Below are positions 29,787-30,923 of a stretch of DNA of 30,923 nucleotides, in pieces. The DNA is from Phoronis australis (Eukaryota; Phoronida; Phoronidae). The position numbers were made by a program, and so were the translations under genes. A model generated the notes under the pieces. It worked only from the letters and a program-made list of their open reading frames with translations. It did not search any database and was not told where the DNA came from. Each line of letters starts with the position of its first letter. The first letter of the stretch is position 1. The stretch spans positions 263,863 through 294,785 of the forward strand of contig NMRA01000075.1 in the NCBI GenBank assembly GCA_002633005.1, read 5' to 3'.

Positions 29787-30923
29787 GTAGGGGCGGAACT
29801 GCGATGGATTTGTTTGCATCAAAGATGAATGTTTAAACAATTTTCAATAGCTTTCAAGTGTTATTAAGTGAGCTATCCCATAATCCATCTGGCCAATTTG
29901 GCTAACTCTTACTTGTATTTTCCACAATTTCTCTTTTGTCAGTTTTATTTGGCTTAATGATCACCCTTGATCCTTGAGTTTCTCAATCTTTACTGACATC
30001 TTTGGAGTTGTCTAAAGTCATCTCTGAACGCCTCCAGAGGTGTCCTCGGGCGAACACCCGAACTGAATGCATGTGGTAAAAACATTTTCATGATATCATT
30101 TGGTTTTTGCTCTGAATCAAATGAGTTCATAAAATTCTTGGTTAACAGTAAACTGTATTAGCTTTGTTATTAAAGGTTAATGTTCTTATCTTTAATAGTA
30201 AAATTTAATCCATAAAACTTCATATTTTAAAGTCAATGATTATCACAGATTCTTACTGTATGTATGAAAGAAATTTCCAGGTTCTGGTAACGTCATGCAC
30301 AAATATTGATTTTTCACACTGATTTCCGTATTTTCCAGGTCTTTTAAGACCGAAAGCTTGGCTGGTAGAAATCAAGACTTGCATTTTTTCAAGCAATAAT
30401 AACATATTCATTTTGACAGTGGAATTCTTTAGCTTAAAGGTGTTATAAGGAATTCTTTGCAGGCATCTATATTTAATGGAACGAAGACACAAAATTTGTA
30501 ATTATTTTGTGTTAGAAAAATTCATGTTCATGGAATATAGCTATGTGTGAAAAATCACGATCTGTTTAGGAAAGACACTGTCAATTATAATCATTGGGGC
30601 ATTACTTTTTTGTACATGATAAGTTTCTTTGATCATCTGGGATTTCACAGCTTAGGTATTGGTCTGCAATTAACGCTTAGTTGGTAATGAAGGTAGCCAA
30701 CTTCTGTGTAGTGTATATCACGTTTCCTGGCAGTGGAAGATTCTCTTCCCAGACTGGATTTTATTGGATAATTGTATTTGTTCCATGAGTTTAAATGACC
30801 CCCTTAAGACTGCCTTTGTGGAAGCTTACAAAATTCTGTTTGGACAAACGATTTCTATAATTATCCTGTAAACTGTCTTTGTGCAATGTCGTGCTCAAAG
30901 TGCCTCTGTAATTTTGTCCGTCT
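29787..30923 (+). other. Laminin intron 23 (continues off the right edge)
   Basis: No next LE exon was found; it should complete an Arg codon and encode a C-x-x-GYYG-type segment. The two AGs with pyrimidine tracts (ending near 30339 and 30463) are followed by sequence that does not fit. Nothing else recognised. Confidence 0.6.

Overview
This is a stretch of an animal (metazoan) nuclear genome. It is AT-rich, its genes are cut into short exons with GT..AG introns, and it carries small non-autonomous transposons and tandem repeats. The two genes encode a MEK5-type kinase and a laminin, so the source is a multicellular animal. The repeat content and intron sizes suggest a marine invertebrate, but the species cannot be named from the sequence.

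Left part (1-8331, minus strand): the 5' two-thirds of a MAP2K5 (MEK5) gene. Eight coding exons were assembled by hand and all reading phases agree. They encode the start codon, an N-terminal PB1 domain with an acidic OPCA motif, a linker with the conserved NIHxLKV segment, and the N-lobe of the kinase (glycine loop, catalytic Lys, alphaC Glu). The rest of the kinase lies off the left edge. Its introns hold a 22-bp minisatellite next to a 3' splice site, two related DNA-transposon relics with 6-bp target duplications, a candidate tRNA-derived SINE and two fold-back elements.

Centre (8332-8987): a 656-bp interval between the two start codons, arranged head to head. It contains a perfect CRE (TGACGTCA) and a CACGTG E-box and probably acts as a shared promoter.

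Right part (8988 to beyond 30923, plus strand): the 5' part of a laminin-family gene. Twenty-three coding exons encode about 1231 residues: signal peptide, divergent LN domain, four and a half laminin-EGF (LE) modules, an L4b (laminin IV type B) domain, more LE modules, an L4a (laminin IV type A) domain and further LE modules. The 3' end is off the window. The LE and L4a sequences look most like alpha3/alpha5/LanA-type chains, but the short LN-to-L4b arm has beta-chain layout. Its introns hold a 356-bp near-identical direct duplication around a single N (a probable assembly artefact), a 31-bp tandem repeat, an 826-bp element with inverted termini, and a CpG-richer island with a minus-strand ORF of unknown nature.

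The two genes have no obvious pathway link: one is an intracellular kinase of the ERK5 cascade, the other a secreted basement-membrane protein. No tRNA, rRNA or CRISPR array was seen.
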